Source: Pyrinomonadaceae bacterium (GTDB taxonomy: Bacteria > Acidobacteriota > Blastocatellia > Pyrinomonadales > Pyrinomonadaceae). Taken from it: a DNA stretch of 64,000 nt. Under the pieces are notes generated by a model. It worked only from the letters and a program-made list of their open reading frames with translations. It ran no database searches and was not told the origin of the DNA. The DNA is taken from NCBI GenBank assembly GCA_019694395.1, contig JAIBCC010000002.1, forward strand, positions 412,633 through 476,632. The letters run 5' to 3'. This document shows positions 1-8,534 of the stretch, in pieces; the first letter of the stretch is position 1, and each line of letters begins with the position of its first letter. The position numbers and the translations under genes were made by a program.

Positions 1-306
1 TTTAGGAGCGAAATAATTAAAGATATAGTGAAAATTGGACATCACTTTGGTTACGTTTTGAGTAATACTTTCAAGAAACGAATTACAAGCAAAGAGTGGA
101 GTGAGCCAAATCCATTTAGAGAATCTTACCAAATTCTTAATCACCAAGACTTCCTAATTGGTAATTATAAACGTCCAGCTTTGGAAAATGAAATATATCG
201 AATTGGAGATTCAGTAGAGAATTTTACGGTTGCAACTGATCCAAGCCACATTTATACGATTACTAAAATGCAAGTAACAATGGAAACAATAGACCGTGAT
301 TATTAG
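1..306 (+). CDS. Hypothetical protein, 5' end cut by window edge
   Basis: The reading frame is open from base 1 to the TAA at 304-306, so this is the C-terminal part of a longer protein. A GTG at 28 could be a start, but nothing like a good ribosome binding site precedes it and the frame continues upstream. The visible ~100 residues are soluble and polar, with no membrane segment and no motif I recognise. It ends in a run of acidic residues and tyrosine. Function unknown. Confidence 0.5.
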   Translation, partial: FRSEIIKDIVKIGHHFGYVLSNTFKKRITSKEWSEPNPFRESYQILNHQDFLIGNYKRPALENEIYRIGDSVENFTVATDPSHIYTITKMQVTMETIDRDY

Positions 307-463
307 ATGTTTGATTTAGGGCAAACAAGATAAATGAGGGAAATGATTTTTTGACTATGGCAAAAAGTTCCGGGGCATCAATTCACAAACTTATCATAAG
401 TTTCCGAAGAATATCGTGTTTGAAATGGGTTCATTATCGTGTATCCCCACAATTCCCTGCCAC

Positions 464-486
464 TATGTAACCAGATTAGTTACATA
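464..486. promoter_or_regulatory. Short perfect inverted repeat in intergenic region
   Basis: TATGTAAC at 464-471 and GTTACATA at 479-486 are exact reverse complements separated by 7 bases. They lie in the 259-bp gap before the small membrane protein gene. There is no T-run after them, so an operator or a weak RNA hairpin is more likely than a terminator. The rest of the gap (307-565) is AT-rich and shows no gene. Confidence 0.3.
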
Positions 487-565
487 CTTTTGTTTAGTCA
501 AGTCCCAAATAGAATTTATTAATTTTTTTGGGTAAAATATGTAAAGATTTTAAGCCAAATTACTT

Positions 566-874
566 ATGAGTGTTGAGTCAGAAATTACAGGAAGCGGGAT
601 TCTAAACTTTCTCGCTTGCGTCTTGGTTGCCGGGGTTTCAATTTTGATCGGCGGCAGTATGTTTTTCGGATTATTAATGGAGCCGGATAAAGCTGAAACA
701 TTTTTGTTTCTAGTTAGTTTTGGCGCAATGCTCGGCGGTATCGGTTGTGCAATAAATTGCCTTTATATCATTACCAAAAGAAGGATTAAATGGCTTTATT
801 ATCTTGCGTTTGTAGTCGGAATTACCGGTTATGGGATGGCTGTTTACGGAGAAGCTATGTATTTAAACAGTTAA
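566..874 (+). CDS. Small multi-pass membrane protein, unknown function
   Basis: 102 residues with three predicted membrane helices at roughly 13-38, 46-68 and 75-97, separated by short charged loops (EPDKAE; TKRRIK). No signal peptide cleavage site, catalytic motif or recognised family is visible. It stands alone upstream of asnS, 68 bp away on the same strand, and could be co-transcribed with it. The ATG at 566 has no strong Shine-Dalgarno, but no better start exists. Confidence 0.55.
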   Translation: MSVESEITGSGILNFLACVLVAGVSILIGGSMFFGLLMEPDKAETFLFLVSFGAMLGGIGCAINCLYIITKRRIKWLYYLAFVVGITGYGMAVYGEAMYLNS

Positions 875-942
875 CCGGTTTTATCCAATGAAATTGAGTG
901 ATAAACTGAAAAAAATTATTGAAAACATTGTAAATATCAAAG

Positions 943-2256
943 ATGAATCAAACATATATTAACGAATTAAAAAATCACATTGGCGAAGAAGTCACGCTAA
1001 AAGGTTGGCTTTATAACTCGCGTTCCAGCGGGAAATTGGTCTTTTTGCAGCTGCGTGACGGCACGGGCATTGTGCAATGCGTTTGCTTTAGACCAAATAA
1101 CGAAGAAGTTTTTGAAAAGGCAAAATCGCTCGGTCAGGAATCTTCAATCATTGTTACGGGAAAGGTAAAAGAAGATACGCGTTCCGCAATCGGAGTCGAA
1201 TTAGACGTAACTGGCTTGGAAGTTATCCAAAACGCCAGTGAATATCCAATTACCCCCAAGGAACACGGAACAGAATTTTTGATGGACAACCGCCATTTGT
1301 GGATTCGTTCCAAAAAGCAGCACGCCGTTTTGAAAGTCCGCCACACAGTTATCAAAGCCACACGAGATTTCTTTGACAACAACGGATTTATTTTGGCAGA
1401 TACCCCAATTTTCACGCCCGCTGCTTGCGAAGGAACAACCACGCTTTTTGAAGTTGATTATTTTGACGACGACAAAGCGTATTTGACTCAATCCGGACAA
1501 CTTTACAATGAAGCAACCGCTGCCGCATTTGGTAAAAGTTATGCTTTCGGACCCGTTTTCCGCGCCGAAAAATCCAAGACTCGCAGACATTTAACCGAAT
1601 TTTGGATGGTCGAACCCGAAATGGCTTATGCCCAATTGGATGATGTAATGACGCTCGGCGAAGGTTTGATTAAATTCATCGTCGAAAGAGTTTTAGCTGA
1701 CAGACGAGACGAATTAGCTGTTTTGGAACGAGATGTGACCAAGTTGGAAGCCATTTTGGAAAAAGGTTTTCCGCGTGTGCATTACGACGAAGCTGTAAAA
1801 TTGCTGAAAGAAGGTTTTGCCAAAGGCGAGCTTGATAATGATTTTGAATGGGGCGGAGATTTTGGCGCACCTGATGAAACCTATCTTTCCAAACAATTTG
1901 ACGCGCCAGTTTTCGTTCATCATTTCCCGGCTGTCATTAAAGCCTTTTATTTTGAAAGAGATAAAGATCGTCCCGAATGTGCGCTTGGAGCAGATTTGCT
2001 CGCCCCCGAAGGCTACGGCGAAATCATCGGCGGAGGTGAACGGGCGATGGATTTGGAATTTTTAGAACAACAAATCGAACATCATAATCTGCCGAAAGAA
2101 GCTTTTGAATGGTATCTTGATTTACGCAGATTCGGCACAGTTCCCCACGCCGGTTTCGGAATGGGAATCGAACGCTGCACCGCCTGGATGTGCGGCATCG
2201 AGCATGTGCGCGAGACAATTCCTTTCCCAAGAATGCTTTACAGGTTAAAACCGTAA
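943..2256 (+). CDS. asnS: Asparaginyl-tRNA synthetase
   Basis: Cytosolic enzyme that charges tRNA-Asn with asparagine using ATP. 437 residues. It has an N-terminal OB-fold anticodon-binding domain (about 18-95, with the pattern [11 protein letters not shown]), then a class II catalytic core. Motif 2 is at about 205-228 ([16 protein letters not shown]), and motif 3 (GFGMGIER) at 404-411 is followed by a terminal IPFPR signature. TQSGQLYNE at 182-190 favours AsnRS over AspRS. The length is normal for the compact bacterial/archaeal type. Standalone AsnRS implies direct Asn-tRNA charging, although a parallel amidotransferase route cannot be excluded from this window. Confidence 0.95.
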   Translation: MNQTYINELKNHIGEEVTLKGWLYNSRSSGKLVFLQLRDGTGIVQCVCFRPNNEEVFEKAKSLGQESSIIVTGKVKEDTRSAIGVELDVTGLEVIQNASEYPITPKEHGTEFLMDNRHLWIRSKKQHAVLKVRHTVIKATRDFFDNNGFILADTPIFTPAACEGTTTLFEVDYFDDDKAYLTQSGQLYNEATAAAFGKSYAFGPVFRAEKSKTRRHLTEFWMVEPEMAYAQLDDVMTLGEGLIKFIVERVLADRRDELAVLERDVTKLEAILEKGFPRVHYDEAVKLLKEGFAKGELDNDFEWGGDFGAPDETYLSKQFDAPVFVHHFPAVIKAFYFERDKDRPECALGADLLAPEGYGEIIGGGERAMDLEFLEQQIEHHNLPKEAFEWYLDLRRFGTVPHAGFGMGIERCTAWMCGIEHVRETIPFPRMLYRLKP

Positions 2257-2269
2257 TAAAATTCACAAA

Positions 2270-2785
2270 ATGGATAAAAATAAAATTTTCAAATTGTTAC
2301 TTTTTATTTTTGCCCCCCTAATTACTTTGATTTTGGTTGTGGTGTTTTGGTTTTGGAAATCCGAACCAACGCCTCAACCGAATTCAGATAATTCCACTAA
2401 TAAAACCATTGAAAATGTTTCAAATAAACTTTCTCCAACTCCTCAAATAAAAGGGATTAAAGATGAAAAACTTCAACGTCAAACAGATGCGTTAGTGCCT
2501 CTGTTCGGGAATTTTCAATCAGTTCCCGTTTTTGTGGTTGATGAACCGGTCAATCATTCCAGAGCAGGTGCAGAACCGGGAGTTGCTTATGCCGAGTGTG
2601 ACCGAAAAAACGTGCCAACAATTTATGTCAAAAAAGAGTTTTATCAAAAAGCTAATCCCAAAATGCTGACCAATATCCTCAAACACGAATTGACCCACGC
2701 CTACTTTTGCCGCCAAGGAATCCAAGCCGGACACGATGAACGCTGGCGCAAAAAATTTACCGAAGTTGGCGGATTTGGCAATTAA
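2270..2785 (+). CDS. Membrane-anchored SprT-like zinc metalloprotease (putative)
   Basis: 171 residues. One N-terminal hydrophobic helix (about 7-28) is followed by a Ser/Thr/Asn/Pro-rich linker to about residue 60. The C-terminal domain has a zincin motif HELTH at 139-143 and a downstream GHDERW (154-159) that resembles the third-ligand region of SprT-like proteases. The protein is therefore probably anchored in the membrane with the catalytic domain outside the cytoplasm, whereas classical SprT is cytosolic. It begins 13 bp after asnS and is probably co-transcribed. Family assignment rests on the motif only; substrate unknown. Confidence 0.6.
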   Translation: MDKNKIFKLLLFIFAPLITLILVVVFWFWKSEPTPQPNSDNSTNKTIENVSNKLSPTPQIKGIKDEKLQRQTDALVPLFGNFQSVPVFVVDEPVNHSRAGAEPGVAYAECDRKNVPTIYVKKEFYQKANPKMLTNILKHELTHAYFCRQGIQAGHDERWRKKFTEVGGFGN

Positions 2786-2847
2786 CGAACAAATTTATAG
2801 AAATTTCGTTTTAGTTGGTGTTACCATTTTTAGAACGAGGTGAAACT

Positions 2848-3234
2848 ATGGATTTAGAAAATTTTAAGGGCGCAGGCGGAACATCGGGCGGAGTTGCACA
2901 ATTTCTTATTGGTTTGGCGATGGCTGTCGCGGGTGCATATATGCTTATCAGCCGGGTGACTGTGTCTAGCGGATTTTGGTATTGGAACGGCTACAATACT
3001 TTTGGCGCGTCGCTGATTCCCTTGATTTTCGGAATCGGGTTTGTTTTTTTCAACGGCAAATCAATCATTGGTTGGATTCTGGTTTTTCTCAGTTCGGTTA
3101 TCATAATTACCGGAATAATTATGAATCTGCAAATCTACTTTGCTCCGACAAGCCTTTTTAACACAATAATTATGATAATTCTTTTTGCGGGTGGTTTGGG
3201 ATTAATTGCCCGTTCAATTGTTGACCGCGAATAA
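2848..3234 (+). CDS. Four-helix membrane protein, unknown function
   Basis: 128 residues from the ATG at 2848, chosen because GAGGTG at 2837-2842 is a good ribosome binding site. A longer reading from TTG at 2815 lacks one. After a Gly-rich cytosolic start (MDLENFKGAGG), four membrane helices are visible at about 17-36, 50-68, 73-95 and 100-122. No conserved motif is recognised. It sits in a run of small same-strand membrane proteins. Confidence 0.6.
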   Translation: MDLENFKGAGGTSGGVAQFLIGLAMAVAGAYMLISRVTVSSGFWYWNGYNTFGASLIPLIFGIGFVFFNGKSIIGWILVFLSSVIIITGIIMNLQIYFAPTSLFNTIIMIILFAGGLGLIARSIVDRE

Positions 3235-3272
3235 ATTGAAGCAAGATTTTTCTCACCCCCCGTTCTGCCATT

Positions 3273-3683
3273 ATGAGAATAAATGGTATTGGCTTAACTT
3301 TTTTAAGTGTTTCTACACCCGACGAAAACGGCATTTCTTTTGCCACAACCTGGTTTACTTTTGCATATCTGCCAATTTTTCCGATCAGACGAAAAAGAGT
3401 GCGTTTTCTTCCACATCAGGGTTCTGGATTTTCCTTTGAATTCATTTCAGACGAAAAATTGGATTTGAGTGAAATTTTTAAAACCTATCTATTTGGTTGG
3501 CTTATTTACCCTTTATTACTCGGCTTTCCTGCAATTTTGGCTCACAAAAATATTTGGCAAAAAATCAGTTTACCTGAATCAATTCATATTGGTTACATTA
3601 TCTTTTCAGTAATTTGGGCACTTGTTTGCGGCTGGAAATTATTGGATTGGCACGAAGCAAAATATCGCCCACGTAACAAATGA
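3273..3683 (+). CDS. Hypothetical protein with two C-terminal membrane helices
   Basis: 136 residues. The first ~70 are soluble, with a basic stretch (PIRRKRVRFLP) near 42-52. Two hydrophobic segments follow at about 72-90 and 104-122, and the tail is basic. This resembles small membrane proteins often annotated only as hypothetical. Neighbours on the same strand are the four-helix protein (38 bp upstream) and a PhyH dioxygenase (39 bp downstream). Function unknown. Confidence 0.5.
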   Translation: MRINGIGLTFLSVSTPDENGISFATTWFTFAYLPIFPIRRKRVRFLPHQGSGFSFEFISDEKLDLSEIFKTYLFGWLIYPLLLGFPAILAHKNIWQKISLPESIHIGYIIFSVIWALVCGWKLLDWHEAKYRPRNK

Positions 3684-3722
3684 TTTTTGCACATTTTTTA
3701 GTTATCAAGTTAAAATTCTGGA

Positions 3723-4523
3723 ATGCAACTTTCAGGAAATCACAAAATTTCGGCTGAACAGATCGCGGATTTTCAAACCAATGGGCATATTTTGTTGCGT
3801 GAAGTTGCCACCAACAAAGAAATTGATTTTTATCGTCCGATTATTTCAAAAGCTACTTATCAACATTCCAAAGAAACCCGTAAATTATCTGAACGTGACA
3901 CTTACGGCAAAGCATTTTTGCAAATCACGAATCTCTGGGAAATTGATGAACAAGTTAAAAGTTTTGTTTTTGCCCGAAAATTTGCCCAAATTGCCGCCGT
4001 TTTGTTGGGAGTTGAAAAAGTGCGGCTTTATCACGACCAAGCTCTTTTCAAAGAAGGCGGCGGCGGTTACACACCTTGGCATCAAGACCAATTTTATTGG
4101 AATTTGGACACGGCAAACACAATTACAATGTGGATGCCGTTGGTTGATGTTTCGCCGGAAATGGGTTTGATGAAATTTGCTAGAAAATCGCATCAAAACG
4201 GACTGTTTGAAACGATTACGATTTCGGATAAATCAGCAGAAGTTTATTCTCAAATCATTGAAAATAATCAGTTTGAAATTTCCACGCCTTGTTTGATGAG
4301 AGCGGGCGATGCAACTTTTCATTACGGACACACGATCCATTGCGCCGATTCAAATCAAAGCGAAATAACCCGCGAAGTTTTCACCATTATTTATTTTGCC
4401 GACGGGGCAAGAATTACAAAACCGATCAATAATTTTCAAAAAGCCGATCACGAAAGATGGCTCGATTCGATTGCCGTTGGCGAGTTGGCAAACGGAAAAC
4501 TTAATCCGATTTTAAACACTTAA
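3723..4523 (+). CDS. Phytanoyl-CoA dioxygenase (PhyH) family oxygenase
   Basis: 266-residue Fe(II)/2-oxoglutarate-dependent oxygenase of the PhyH fold. The metal triad is visible: H120-x-D122 in WHQD and the distal H206, with R217 eleven residues later for 2-oxoglutarate binding. The WMPL.D segment (137-142) is also typical. Members hydroxylate diverse small molecules or lipids, so the substrate cannot be read from the sequence. It is followed 74 bp later by a pirin gene on the same strand. Unlike the second PhyH protein at 31986-32924, its triad is complete. Confidence 0.85.
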   Translation: MQLSGNHKISAEQIADFQTNGHILLREVATNKEIDFYRPIISKATYQHSKETRKLSERDTYGKAFLQITNLWEIDEQVKSFVFARKFAQIAAVLLGVEKVRLYHDQALFKEGGGGYTPWHQDQFYWNLDTANTITMWMPLVDVSPEMGLMKFARKSHQNGLFETITISDKSAEVYSQIIENNQFEISTPCLMRAGDATFHYGHTIHCADSNQSEITREVFTIIYFADGARITKPINNFQKADHERWLDSIAVGELANGKLNPILNT

Positions 4524-4597
4524 TTTCTAATAGTTTGACTAAAATTTACAAATTTAGATTTTCCCAAATTTACTTTTCAAAGTTATAATCTTCCAAA

Positions 4598-5464
4598 ATG
4601 ATGCCGCGAACAATTTTATTTCAAATAAAAGCCAAAGAATCGCTTTTGCCCGGAAATTTCACGGTTTACAGGGCTTTACCGCGACGTGAGCTAAGGCGGG
4701 TTGGGGGATTCGTTTTTTTGGATCATTTTGATTCTGAAAACGTAACTCCCGAAATGTTTGATGTTCCTCCGCATCCGCACATCGGACTTCAAACGGTAAC
4801 TTACCTTTTTGACGGCGAAATTCTTCATACCGACTCGCTTGATTTTCAGCAAAAAATTGAACCGGGAGCAGTAAATTGGATGACCGCCGGAAAAGGAATT
4901 ACTCACTCGGAACAGGTTTTGGAACTGCAAAAAAGAATGCACGGAATTCAAAGTTGGGTAGGTTTGCCGCAAAATAAACGAAAAATTGAACCGTCGTTTG
5001 AACATTTTGATAAGGAAAATTTGCCCGTAGTTGAATTTGAAAATTCTAAAATTCGTGTTCTCGCGGGAAACTTGGCAGAATACAGTTCGCCAATTCCGAC
5101 TTTTCAGGAGTTAACTTATCTGGATTTTGAAGTTCAGGCAAATTGTAAATTGGGCATTAAAACCAATTCCCAACACGAACTGGCGGTTTATCTTTGCGAA
5201 GGCTCGATTGAAATTGGAGATCAAACTGTCGAACGATTTTCTCTGGTAAAATTGTCCGATAATGAAGTGGATTTCATTTTTTCCAGTCCAAACGGAGCGA
5301 GATTTGTTTTGTTCGGCGGTGAAAAATTGCCGGAACCGACGGTAATTTATTGGAATTTTATTACCGATACCATGGGCGAGGCTAAACAGGCTTTAATAGA
5401 TTGGGAAGAAGGTAAATTTCCCGAGGTTCGTAAATATTCTAAAATACAGGTTGGCAAGGATTAA
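4598..5464 (+). CDS. Pirin family protein
   Basis: 288 residues, bicupin. The four metal ligands of pirins can be assigned: H59 and H61 (PPHPH), H103 and E105 (GITHSEQ). The N-terminal LPRRELRRVGGFVFLDHF block is also a pirin signature. Some bacterial pirins oxidise flavonoids such as quercetin and others bind metabolic enzymes; the role here is open. Two adjacent ATGs (4598 and 4601) are both possible starts. The gene ends 10 bp before the phosphodiesterase gene, suggesting one transcript with it. Confidence 0.9.
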   Translation: MMPRTILFQIKAKESLLPGNFTVYRALPRRELRRVGGFVFLDHFDSENVTPEMFDVPPHPHIGLQTVTYLFDGEILHTDSLDFQQKIEPGAVNWMTAGKGITHSEQVLELQKRMHGIQSWVGLPQNKRKIEPSFEHFDKENLPVVEFENSKIRVLAGNLAEYSSPIPTFQELTYLDFEVQANCKLGIKTNSQHELAVYLCEGSIEIGDQTVERFSLVKLSDNEVDFIFSSPNGARFVLFGGEKLPEPTVIYWNFITDTMGEAKQALIDWEEGKFPEVRKYSKIQVGKD

Positions 5465-5474
5465 TTCATAAAAA

Positions 5475-6731
5475 ATGCGGAAAAAGTTTTCATTTTTTTA
5501 TTTTTCAATTCTAAGTTTGTTTTTTTTATGTTATTTGGTAGATTCTTTTGCCCAAAACCCTGTTAAAGACCTAAAGCCAACCGTCATTTTAATTTCCCTT
5601 GACGGTTTTCGCTATGATTATCTTGATAAATATCAGCCGCCTTTTCTCAACAAATTAGCCAAAGAAGGCGTTCGTGCCAAATGGATGATTCCTTCGTTTC
5701 CGACCAAAACTTTTCCGAATCATTACGCGATTGCAACTGGGCTTTACCCCGAACATAACGGCATTGTCGAGAATAATGTTTATGATTACGGCGAGGTTTT
5801 TTCGATGTCAGATCGTGAAAAAGTTCGTGACCCGCGATGGTGGTTGGGGGAACCAATTTGGGTAACCGCACAAAAACAAGGACAAATTGCTTCTTCATAT
5901 TTTTTTCCGGGAACCGAAACCAGAATTGAAGATGAACAGCCGAAGATATGGCGAGCCTATAACGGCAAAGTCCCAAATGAAATGCGAGTTGATAAGGTTT
6001 TATCATATTTTGATTTACCCAACAAAGAACGTCCAACCATGATAACTTTGTATTTTTCTGATACTGATGATACCGGACACGAATTTTCGCCCGAAGCAGA
6101 AGAAACAAAATATGCAGTTTGGAATGTTGACCGTTATCTACAACGTTTATTTAACGGATTAAAACAACGAAAAATTGATAAAAAAGTTAATGTCATCATT
6201 GTTTCCGATCACGGAATGGCAACCTATTATCCGAATCAGGTTACTTTTTTAGACGATTATTTTAATTTGGATGAAATGACCGAAAAGATTTTATGGACAA
6301 ATGAAATAATCCAGATTTTCCCCAAGCAAGGGAAAACCGAAGAGATTTACAGCAAAATAAACAACTTGCCGCATACGACCTGTTGGCGGAAAGCCGAAAT
6401 CCCCACTCGTTTGAACTATTCTGACAGTAATCGAATTGCCCCAATTGTTTGCTCATCAGAAAAAGGCTGGATTACAACCAATCACAAAAAATACGATGAC
6501 TGGTATAAAGATTTAGACGATTTGACCAGACCGCGCGGTGCACACGGATATGACAACAAATATCAGGAAATGCAGGCAACTTTTATTGCTCACGGTGGAG
6601 ACTTCAAGAAAGGCTATGTGGCAGAACCCTTTGAAAATGTTGAAGTTTATAATTTGATGTGTAAGATTTTGGGACTTAAACCCGCCACTAATGACGGAAA
6701 GCGGGACTTAGCCAAAGAATTACTGAAATAA
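5475..6731 (+). CDS. Secreted nucleotide pyrophosphatase/phosphodiesterase (NPP family)
   Basis: 418 residues with a Sec signal peptide (MRKK, hydrophobic core 7-23, cleavage probably after SFAQ, ~27). It belongs to the alkaline-phosphatase superfamily, NPP branch. LDGF with metal ligand D43, nucleophile T79 in PTKTFPNHY, the DTDDTGH segment near 196-202 and SDHG with D245/H246 are all present. The predicted activity is periplasmic hydrolysis of phosphodiester or pyrophosphate bonds in nucleotides or phospholipids. The convergent neighbour is a second secreted phosphatase. Confidence 0.88.
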   Translation: MRKKFSFFYFSILSLFFLCYLVDSFAQNPVKDLKPTVILISLDGFRYDYLDKYQPPFLNKLAKEGVRAKWMIPSFPTKTFPNHYAIATGLYPEHNGIVENNVYDYGEVFSMSDREKVRDPRWWLGEPIWVTAQKQGQIASSYFFPGTETRIEDEQPKIWRAYNGKVPNEMRVDKVLSYFDLPNKERPTMITLYFSDTDDTGHEFSPEAEETKYAVWNVDRYLQRLFNGLKQRKIDKKVNVIIVSDHGMATYYPNQVTFLDDYFNLDEMTEKILWTNEIIQIFPKQGKTEEIYSKINNLPHTTCWRKAEIPTRLNYSDSNRIAPIVCSSEKGWITTNHKKYDDWYKDLDDLTRPRGAHGYDNKYQEMQATFIAHGGDFKKGYVAEPFENVEVYNLMCKILGLKPATNDGKRDLAKELLK

Positions 6732-6750
6732 CGAGAAAAGACGAAACAAC

Positions 6751-7644
6751 TTAGTCGCGTCTTTTAATTACCCCAGAATCTACTGTATTTCCGGTTCTTG
6801 AAATCACTTGAAAATACATATCATCTTTCCAAATTTCAATCAGCATAAAGGATAAATCTTGGTCAAAACCTTTATCAGTTAATTCCGAATTTTTTCTGAT
6901 ATTTCCATCACGAAGTTTTCCACCCGCTCCGGTAATAAAATAGTAGATTCCGTTTTGCGGCTTGATCCGTTCGTAAAAATGTTCGTGTCCGGTAAAAACA
7001 ACGTCAACTCCATATTTTAGAAATAATGGCTCAACAATTTGTCTAATATCTTTAGAAGAACCATGCTGCGCTCCCGATGAATACGGCGGATGGTGCATAA
7101 AAGCAATTTTCCATTTTGCCGTATCTTTCCCTAATTCATTTTCCAGCCATTGAATTTGACGTTTGTCCATATAATTGCTGTTGAGGGCATAAAATGAAAT
7201 TCCATCTTTATTAAAACGGTAATATTCATCACCTTTCATATTGAATTTTTCGTAAAAACGTTGGTTTGCTTCATCATGATTCCCGAGCGAGGCATAAAAT
7301 TGGACACCGCCATCCAACAATGGTTTATATGGCTGTTCAAATTTTAATTTCATATCAGCTTCCTTTTCGCTGCCATAGATATTGTCACCCATCATTATTA
7401 CAAACTGATATGGAAAAACCTGCCGGTAATTAACCATTACCTGAGCCAACTGGTTCTGCTCTTTAGTTCCGCTCCCAGTATCTCCGATTGCCAAAAAACG
7501 TAATGAACCTTGTTGTAACGGTAAGGTCAGAGTTAGATTTTTTTGAGCTGCTTGACCAGAAGGTCCCTGTGCATTGGAGATTTGAACCTGAAAGCCAAAA
7601 ACAAAAATTATAAAAGACATTAAAAAATTGCTTATTTTTCTCAT
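6751..7644 (-). CDS. Secreted purple-acid-phosphatase-like metallophosphoesterase
   Basis: 297 residues from an ATG at 7644, preceded by GAGGTGATA; an upstream GTG is less likely. It has an N-terminal signal peptide (hydrophobic 8-18, cleavage near SNAQ). Calcineurin-type metal motifs: GDTG (D55), GDN (D87), GNHD (N122/H123), MHHPPY (about 184) and GHEH (H220, H222). The arrangement resembles purple acid phosphatases, suggesting periplasmic phosphomonoesterase activity. It lies 21 bp downstream of a secreted protein gene on the same strand, so the two are likely one operon, convergent with the NPP gene. Confidence 0.85.
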   Translation of the reverse strand: MRKISNFLMSFIIFVFGFQVQISNAQGPSGQAAQKNLTLTLPLQQGSLRFLAIGDTGSGTKEQNQLAQVMVNYRQVFPYQFVIMMGDNIYGSEKEADMKLKFEQPYKPLLDGGVQFYASLGNHDEANQRFYEKFNMKGDEYYRFNKDGISFYALNSNYMDKRQIQWLENELGKDTAKWKIAFMHHPPYSSGAQHGSSKDIRQIVEPLFLKYGVDVVFTGHEHFYERIKPQNGIYYFITGAGGKLRDGNIRKNSELTDKGFDQDLSFMLIEIWKDDMYFQVISRTGNTVDSGVIKRRD

Positions 7645-7665
7645 TATCACCTCAATTTGAATGTT

Positions 7666-8244
7666 TTAAGGAAGAGTATTGGTTATAAAATCAATGATCA
7701 ATCCGTTTTCCTTGTCAACCAATAAAAAGTTGCTCCCAACGAAACGATACCAAAGTTCTTTCGGTAACTGCGGGAGTGCCAAAAGAAGCGTTGGAGGCAT
7801 TTCTAATTGCTCTTTTTCCGAGGGATACGGAAAATTCACCTTTAGAGGAATGGTTTTTACTTCGGCTGTTAAAATTTTCTTTCTCAAATCTGCCCTTTCT
7901 TGAGGTTCAAACTCAAATTTAATGATCCGCCGAAACATTTCTGTAGCCTCAGGGGTAAAAATATCACCCTGTTTCGCATTGGTTCGAACCGTTTGCACTG
8001 CTTTTTGCAAATTTAATTTATGTTCTTCAATTTGTTCTGCTGTTGCTTTGTCAGGAATTTTTGTGATTGATGAAGCAGCTTTTTCACGGATTTTGATATA
8101 TTCCTTCGCCTGCTTTTCAAAATCAGCAGAAACCTTCTTATCTTGAGCCGAAGGCGCATTTTGCGCTAAAATAAACATCGGTAAAATCGTAATGCTGATG
8201 ATTGAACTTATGAATAAATTGTAATAATTTTTTACACTTTTCAT
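7666..8244 (-). CDS. Secreted hypothetical protein
   Basis: 192 residues with a signal peptide (hydrophobic about 9-25, cleavage probably after FILAQ). The mature part is rich in Lys, Glu and Ala and probably helical up to residue ~130, then contains a Pro-rich segment and a hydrophobic C-terminus ending ITNTLP. AGAGGTG ten bases upstream is a good ribosome binding site. It is first gene of a two-gene unit with the phosphatase. No family recognised. The 290-bp gap before the next gene (8245-8534) is AT-rich and must hold divergent promoters, but I see no confident -35/-10 pair. Confidence 0.55.
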   Translation of the reverse strand: MKSVKNYYNLFISSIISITILPMFILAQNAPSAQDKKVSADFEKQAKEYIKIREKAASSITKIPDKATAEQIEEHKLNLQKAVQTVRTNAKQGDIFTPEATEMFRRIIKFEFEPQERADLRKKILTAEVKTIPLKVNFPYPSEKEQLEMPPTLLLALPQLPKELWYRFVGSNFLLVDKENGLIIDFITNTLP

Positions 8245-8534
8245 AACAAAACACCTCTCTTTAACCCAAACTAGGCAACAGGTATGCCATTTTGAGATTT
8301 TTGGGCTTAAACGAGAGTTATTTTCATCAGCGAGATTTAATAAATATCTAGTTTTATTTGATTTGGATAAAAGTTGAGAGACTGTTTCTGAAAATTAAAA
8401 TAAATTGTTTTGAGTATTTGAAGTAATCCTAAAAACGTATTATTTTTAGACAGAATTATTATACCTTTGATAACTTTTACCAAAATCTATCAAATAAAAA
8501 AGTTAAGATTCATACGACCAAGGAATTAAATCAA

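Noticed and set aside
1201..1590. Long antisense open frame inside asnS
   Set aside because: The sense frame is a well conserved synthetase; the antisense translation has no family features or ribosome binding site.
3622..4170. 182-codon + strand frame overlapping the PhyH gene
   Set aside because: It overlaps almost completely with the PhyH frame, which carries the conserved metal motif; composition of the alternative is unlike a real protein.
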